Shown here: positions 8,001-17,000 of the stretch, piece after piece
How positions within the stretch are numbered: position 1 is the stretch's first letter
Layout of the letters: every line of letters begins with the position of its first letter
Made by a program: the position numbers and the translations under genes
Notes under the pieces: generated by a model
What the model saw: only the letters and a program-made list of their open reading frames with translations
Database searches by the model: none
Told to the model about the DNA's origin: nothing
From: a virus
IMG/VR virus record: IMGVR_UViG_3300020459_000033
Coordinates: 1 to 37,367 of that record
Strand: one strand, 5' to 3'
DNA: 37,367 nucleotides

Positions 8001-11000
8001 ATTATATCTTCGGGCAGTTCATTTATAAATCGTCAAGTATATATTAATCCAACTGGAATTTCTACGGTAAATTCTTCTGCTTCCTTTAATAATCATGGTT
8101 TTTCTGATGGGGAATTGATTAGTTATACAACTGCTGCTGGAATTGGTTCTACAATTCCCACATCTATTAGTGGTTTATCAACTTCAATTCAATATAAGAT
8201 TATTAAATTAGATGATAATTCTTTCAGAATTTGTGATGCTGGAATTGGTGGAACGTCAAATGTAAATTATAATAATAAGGATTATGTTAAATTTGGATCA
8301 ACAGGAACTGGATATCAAGTATTTAAGTATCCAGATATTGAAATTACATCAAAAATTACATATTCTATTTCAACATCAGATAAAGTAACTTTAACTCCTA
8401 TTATTAAAGGTAAATTAAATGATTTAATACTTTATGAAAAGGGATCTTCATATGGTTCTCAAACAGTTATAAATTATCAAAATAATCCAGATATTATTGT
8501 AAAAGTTGGAAATAGTAGAGTCGGAACAAATATTCAACCAGCATTGCAACCAATTATATCTAATGGTAAAATAATTAAGGTTAATATTCAGAATGGTGGA
8601 GGAGAATATTATTCAATTCCTGATTTAAAAGTTGTTGGTGATGGGAATACTGCAAAGATAAGACCAATAATTGATACTAATCCAAATTCAAAAACTTACT
8701 TATCTATTATTGATGTAAAAATTATTAATGGTGGGGCTGGATTTACTACAAGTAAAACATCTATTAATGTTATACCATCTGGGTCTAATGCAGTGTTTGG
8801 GTTAGATATTAGAAAATTAAGTATAAACAATATAGAAAAATATGGTAGTGAGATATTAGAAGAATCTCAAAATGGATTAAGATATTCTGTAGTTGGATAT
8901 TCTACGGATATTGGTCGTAATTTTTATAATGATCCCAATCCTAATACTAATCATTCTTCAATTATTGGATGGGCTTATGATGGTAATCCCATATATGGTC
9001 CTTATGGTTATAGTGATCCTACTAAATTAGGTCCAAATATTAAGACTTTACAACCAAGTTATAAATTAGATCCTTCTAAGGTTATTGATAGACCTGGTAT
9101 TACTACATTTGCATCTGGATTTTTTGCAGATGATTATGTATATGATCCTACTATTGGTGATCTAGATGAACATAATGGAAGATATTGTAAAACTCCAGAT
9201 TATCCTGATGGAGTATATGCTTATTTTGTAGGAATATCAGATATTGATCAGTCTCCAAAATTCCCATATTTCATTGGAAATACTTATAGATCATCTGCTG
9301 ATGTTCTTGACCCAGAATCTAATATAACACAATCCTTTGATTTTAATAATTCAAATTTAGTTAGAAATACTGCATCATATAAGATGATTTCTGAATTTAC
9401 AAATAATGATTTTATTGTAGATTCGGATAAATTAATCCCACAATTAACAACTGTTGAATCAGTAACTCGTGGATCTGTAGATTCCTTAGATATTGTTAAT
9501 TCAGGTGAAAACTATAAAATAGGGGATAATATAACATTTGATAATACAAATACTAGCGGATCTGGATTGAGTGTTGCTGTTAATTCAATATCTGGTGTAC
9601 CAATAACTAATATTGAGACAATATATGAAGAATATGCAAATGTAAAATTGGTATGGAAGAATTCTAATACAGTATCTGCATCTATTTCAACATTTCATGA
9701 TTTATCTACTGGTAATAGTATTGAAATTTCTGGTATATCTAGTGATCTTAAGTCAGTTACAGGATCTCATACTATTGGTGTTAATAGTGAATCTACACTT
9801 TTATATCAACAATGTATTGCAAATCCATCATCATTAGGTATTGTAACAGATATTGTTGTTGGTAGAACATCTGATTTAATTTCTGTTGGTAGTAGTATTG
9901 GTATTGGTTCAGAAAGATTCTTTGTGCTTAATAAGTTTGAGGATAGGAATATATTAAGATGTGTTAGAGGTATTACTGGTACTGCACATACAATTTCTTC
10001 AAAAGTCACATTAATTCCAAATTCATTTGATATACCAGTAAAAACTGATTATTTTGATTCAAGATTGAATAAGATTGTATTTTTTAATCCAAAACAGTCA
10101 GTTGGAATTGCAACCGTTGCTGGATTTTCAACTTCAATAACTGTTACAGTTGCTGGTATGAATAAAACAGTATCTGTACCTGCTCAGAGCATATATCTTC
10201 CAGATCATGGATTTAAAACGGGAGATAAATTGATCTTTAAGGAACCTTCAAATGTTGGATTTACTAATATCGGTGTATCTACTAATGGAGTTGCTGGTGG
10301 TAATGTTACCAGTATTGGTCATGATGATATTGTATATGCTATTAATAAGTCTAAGGATTATATAGGAATTGTTACTAATGTTGCTGAGATTGGATCTGGA
10401 ATTGGAACTATTGGTCAAAGTTCTGGATTATATTTTATTGGTGATGCTGATAATGATTTTAGATACTCATTTAGAACACAATATAACCAAGTAACTGCTA
10501 CCGCAGAAAAAATTATAGCAACTGTTTCACTTTCTACTGATCATCAATTACAAGAGCAAGATAGGATTAGTTTAGAAGTTAAACCAAGAGATTCTGTTGG
10601 TATTGGAACTTCTACTGCAATTAAAGTCAAATATAATAGTATTAAAAATAAATTATTAATTAATCCTATTGGATTTAATTCTACTGGAGTTAATACTACT
10701 ACAAATACATTAACTATTAATTCTCATGGATTAAAAACTGGAGATAAAGTATTATATGATAATATTGGTGTTGGTCAAACTATTGTTGGTGGTTTAAGTA
10801 CTACTGGATATTTTGTTTATAGAATAGATGATAATAATATTAAATTATCAAATACGTATATTCAATCTACAAAAGTTCCTCCTGATGTGGTATCTTTAAG
10901 TAATAAGGGTGGTATTTCCCATGAGTTATCTTTAATTAATCCTCCAATCAATATTATAAAAGATAATAATTTAGTATTTGATGTTTCAGATTCTTCATTG

Positions 11001-14000
11001 TCTGGATATGATTTTAATTTATATTATGATAATAATTATATTGATAATTTTGTATCTACTGGTCAAACAAATAGTTATATTGTATCAAAAGTTGGGACAT
11101 CTGGAACAACTGGTTCTACTGTAACATTAAATTATTCTGATAGTAATCCATTAAATTTATTCTATAATATAGAAAAAGGTGGATTTATAAGTACATCTGA
11201 TATTGATGTTATCGATAAATCAAGAATTTCTTATATTGATAGTAAGTATAAAAATAATTATTCAATTTTAGGTGTTACCAGCACTTCATTTAAGATTGTA
11301 TTAGAAGATAAGCCAGAAATTCTTGGATATGCTTCAACTACTATAGGAGTAGGAACTATAACATATAGTACTGATTCTATAAGAGCTCGTGGTCCAATTA
11401 ATGATGTTAAAATTAATTCTGGTGGAGAAGGGTACAAACAATTACCTACATTTGTAAGTATTGCTTCAACTCAGGGAAAAAATGCTATTATTTTACCAAG
11501 ATCTAAAAATGCAAATAAAATTAATAATACTAATATATTAAATGTTGGATTTGAGTATGCTTCTGATAAAACTTTATTACCACTAGCAAAAGTATCTCCT
11601 GTAACATCATTAAGAAATTTTGATACGATTAAAGCAGTAACTATAACTGATGGTGGTTCTGGATATCAATCTAATCCTAAATTAGTTGTTGTTGATGAAG
11701 ATACTAGACAAGTTATTGAATCTGGTGCTTTGGAAGCAATTATAAGTTCATCAACTCAATCAATTGAGAATGTTAATGTATTATCCGAACCAAAAGGTAT
11801 TGGTAATGCTTTAATATATGCAATTGATGGTACAAATGGTGTTTCAATTACTAATGTTTCTATTGGTTCATCTCAACCTGATAGTACAACAACGGGTATT
11901 GTAACATTTGTTTTAGGTACACCTGTACTTGGATTTAGTGAAACTCCATTTGCAGTAGGGGATGCAGTATTTGTTGAGAATATACAAAATATTGATAATG
12001 GTGGAAGTACTATTAATTCTCCAAGTAATGAATTTAGAACTTATCCAGTAACAAAAATTAATTCAACAAATCCATTTGAATTAGAAATTAATGTAAATGG
12101 TATTTCGACAAATCCTGGATTTGCAAAATCAGAACAAATTTTTGCAAGTTTAGTTAATTATAATAAGTATCCTAAATTTACTATAACTAAAGAATCTACG
12201 GGATTTATTGAAGGGGAAGATATATTAGTAGATATAAATGGTTTATTTGTTAATAAGAAACTTATTTTAGATAAAATTGGTAATGATTATATAAAGATAT
12301 TAGGTAAATATGATTTACAAATTGATGATAAAATTAAAGGTGCAACAAGTGGTACTGTTGCTACTATCAATACCTTATTTGAAAATAAGGGATATTTTAC
12401 AGTAGATTATTCTTCTAGAAGAGATATTGGATGGCTTGATAACATTGGAAAATTGGATCAAGATTATCAAGTACTTCCTGATAATGATTATTATCAAAAT
12501 CTATCTTATACTATTCAAAGTCCAATTGAATATAAAGAATTGATTGATCCTGTAAATAGATTAGTTCATACGACTGGTCTTAAGAATTTTGCAGATATTG
12601 GAATTAGTTCTAGTACTAATTCTGGATTAACCACAGCAGTAGATGCTTCAACTATAGTTCGTGATTTTCTTAGTGATAATAGGGTAGATGCTATTAATGG
12701 ATTTGATATGGTTAGGGATATTGATATTCTTAGAAATCCATTAAGATCAAAATATATTCAATTTAAAAATAAAGAGTTAGTAAATTATTTTAAATGCAAA
12801 ACTAATAGAGTTCTAGAAATAGATAATATTAATACTTTATTTACAAATGCAACAAATAATGCCAGTCAAACTGGAGATATTGTGTTAGCGAATGGTTATG
12901 ATAGATTTTTGATTCAAGTTAGAAATCCAGAAAATAATGATATTCAATGTTCAGAACTTGTTACTTCAATAGATTATAATAGTAATGATGTATATACTAT
13001 TGAAAGAGGTTCAATATCAAATACTGGTATTTCTACTCTTAAAGATGATGTTTACAGAAGTCTTACAGATGTTATAGGAGTTTATGATGATGGATATAAA
13101 CTACAATTCTTACCAACTAATACGTTTGATATAGATCTTGATATTAAAATCTTCCAAAATTCGTTTAATTCTATAAGCGGTGATATTACTACTGGAATTG
13201 GAACAACTAGTTTTGGGTTTGCAGAACTAACTGGTATTGGTGCAGAAATTGGTTCTGGTACTACTGTTACACTTACTTCAGGTAATGTAGCAAATATAGA
13301 ATCATATTTTGTATCTGCTGAGTTAAGAGATACTACTACTTTTGAGAATCAAATTGTTGATCTTTATATAACTCATGATGGAACAAATTCTTATATTGCT
13401 AATTATGATTTAGATATAAACAATGATAGTGGTATTGGTACTTTCTCTTCAAAAATAGATTCTAATGTTTTATCCTTAGAATATACAAATGATAGATCTA
13501 ATGCAATTGAAGTTAGATCTAAAATAGTAGGTTTTGGTACTACTGCTTCTGGTATTGGAACTTATAGGTTTAAGTCTACAGAACAGCCAGATGGAAGTGA
13601 AGATTCTATAAGGATACAGTCTGAATTTACAAATGTAGCATTAGGAGCAACTACAACTATTGCTCAATTTAGTAAAACAAAAGATACTACTGTTAAGAGT
13701 ATAATAAGAACTTCAATAGGAAATACTAGTTCTGTGCATCAATTATTGATGATTCATGATGGAACTAATACATTTATTGAACAGTATCCATTTATCTCTA
13801 TCGGTAATGATATTGGAATAGGTACTTTCTCTTCAAGTATAAATGGATCTAACTTTAATTTAATCTTTACACCAAATACAGAGTTTTATGGTGGTGGTAA
13901 TATAGAAGTTCAAATTTTTAGTGAAATATTTAATACTAATATTGATACTATTAACACACCTTCAATTCTTACTTACGGAAAATCTATTGATTCATTATCA

Positions 14001-17000
14001 CTATTACAATTTGATGGGACAAATAGTATTAGAGGAAATACCAATGCCTTTAAATTAAGATATAAAAATACTCCAATTTTTGGAAAGTATTTTAATCCAA
14101 ATTCTAGTGCTTTAGAATCTTCTACTGGAAGGTTTACTATGAAGAATCATTTCTTTAATAACAATGAAAAATTAGTTTATACTCCAGGATCTTCAATTGA
14201 TAGTATTGGAATTTCATCACTTATAATGACTGGTGGAAACCCATTACCAAAAGTAGTTTATTGTATAAAGAATGATACTGATAGATTCCAAGTATCAATT
14301 ACATCGGGTGGTTCACCAATAACATTCTCTGGATTAGGTGCTGGTAATTATCATAGATTTGAAATGGATAAGAAAAATGAGAAGAGTTTTATTGTTCTAG
14401 ACGATATTATTCAATCACCTTTGGCATATACTCCAATTAAACAATCTCTTACTGGTAATGTTAGTGGTCAAGTCTCTATATCAACATCAGTACTTTCTCT
14501 TTCTGGTATTTCTACAATAGCTATTAATGATATTTTAAAAATTGATGATGAATATGTAAAGATAACTAATGTGGGTATAGGAACTACTAATGTTGGTCCT
14601 ATATCACCTTCTGGATCTTTAAAACTTGTCGAAGTTGAAAGGGGATTTGTTGGAACATCTGCATCTACTCATACAGACACTACTGATGTAAGATTATTTA
14701 AAGGTGGTTATAATATTATTGGAGATACGATTTATTTTAGCGAGACACCTCGTGGAAATAATGAAATAGCAAAAAGTGAATCTAATAGAAATAGTGGTAG
14801 AGCAAACTTTAGTGGAAGAGTTTATTTAAGACAAGATTATTCTTCTAATGTAATATTTGATGATATATCATCACAATTTACGGGAATAGGAAGAACATTT
14901 GTAATAACTTCAAGTGGTATTAATACAATTGGTCTTACAACAGGAAGTACCTTAATGACTGTTAATGGTTTCTTCCAAAAACCAACTACTGAAAATAACT
15001 TAGGTAATAATTATACATTTGATGGAAATGAGGCAGTAGGAATTACTAGTATTGTATACACTGGTATTAGTTCAAATAATGGAACAATTATTGTAAGTGA
15101 TATTGATGTTAATCAAAACCAACTTCCTAGATCTGGTGAAATCATTTCAATAGCATCTACTGGTGGATTAGGTATAGCACCTTTGGTTGGAGCAGCAGTA
15201 ACAGCAGTTATTGGCACTGGTAAATCTATTGTATCTGTTGGTTTAGGATCTGAGGATTTCAATGGATCTGGATATAGTTCTGGATTAAGTACAACTGGAG
15301 ATGGTTTAATATCAATTGGAATAACAGATGCTGCATATGATCATAAATTTGAGAGTGCTGTTACAAATTCTGTAACAGTCTCTGGAAATGGTATTGGTGC
15401 TGCCAGTGCAACATTTACACCTATGGATGTTTCATACATCTCACGTACAGGGGTTCTAGTGTTGACGAAAAATGCTCATGATCTTATTACATCTGATTCA
15501 CATCAAGCAACTACTGGAACCCAATATGATGGTACTGTTGGTATTATGACAGTTAAGTTAGCATCTACACCTAGTCCTGCTCTTGCAGATGGTCAGTTAG
15601 TTAAAATTGATGATCTTGGAGTTAAGTTTAAATGTGCTTTGGATTCTAATGCTACTGATCATGATTATCCAAGAGAAGGTGATCCTATAAGTGGTAAATT
15701 TGTTCCAATTTCTAATGTAAGTGGTGGAGATACATTTGAAATAACTGTATTAGACTATGTTCCATCATCTAATACTAGTGTTCATACTTTTGTATCTGGT
15801 GTTGCTGGTGCTATTAAGAGATCTGCTAATACCTTATCAATTGCTAACAGTGGTTTAGTGTTTAGATGTTCAAAGGATGGATACGCAACTGATCATCCAT
15901 ATCCACGTGCTGGTATTGATCCTGTTGCTGGAGTATCTACTGCAATTGTAGAGGCAACATCAAATAGTATTACTGTTAATGTTGGATCTGGTGGTGGAGT
16001 TGGAACTGGAGCATCAATCAGAGCATCTGTTGGTGTTGGAGGAACTTTAACCTTTGAAGTTGTTACTGGGGGAAGTGGATATGTTAATCCTATTATCATG
16101 CCACCTTCTCCATCATATGAGAATCTTGAAATAATTGGAGTATCTAAATTATCAACTGGTTCAACTACTCAAACTGGAAGTGGAACATTAATATCTCTTG
16201 ATGTTGGATCCGTTTCAACAACTGGAATAGGATCAACTTTATATGAAGTTAAATCTTTTGAAATAACAAGAAAGGGTTATGGATTTGAAAAAGGAGATGT
16301 ATTTAGACCAATATTTGATGGTGAAATTCCAAATAAGGTTGGAATAGTTACTGATAAAGGACTTCCATCAATGTTGAATAATTTTGAAATTACTGTTGAT
16401 AGTATATACACTGACAATTTCTCATTAGTCAATTTTGGTGAATTTGATTATCTAGATTCAATTCAAACTCTTCAAAATGGAAGTAGAACTAGATTCCCAT
16501 TAAAGTTTGATGGTGAGTTAGTTACATTTAAAACAGATTCCAGAGATGTAGATTCTCAATTAATTGAAATAAGATCTTTATTATTAATATTCATTAATGG
16601 TGTTGTACAGGTTCCAGGAGAATCTTATCTATATGATGGTGGAACAAGTTTTGTATTTACAGAACCACCAGATGAATTTGATAATGTTTCTCTTTTCTTC
16701 TATAAAGGAACAAATAATGTAGATATTGAATATACTGATATTATAGAAACTATAAAAACTGGTGATGAACTTCAAATTCTTAAAGATCCTAATAATAAAA
16801 TATTAGATCAAGAAAAAAGAACAGTTCTAGGAATAACTACATCTGATGTTGTTGAATCAAATTTATATTTTGATGTTGGTATTAATGAGGATTTTGATAG
16901 ACCTGTAATTTGGACTAAACAAAAACGTGATAAGGTTATTAATGGTGAAATGGTATATAAGTCTAGACGATCAATTGAACCATTAATATTCCCACAATCT

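Noticed and set aside
8815-8825. TATAAA-like boxes inside gp7
   Set aside because: Such A/T strings occur by chance in AT-rich coding sequence; they do not match the full 8-mer and do not precede a gene.
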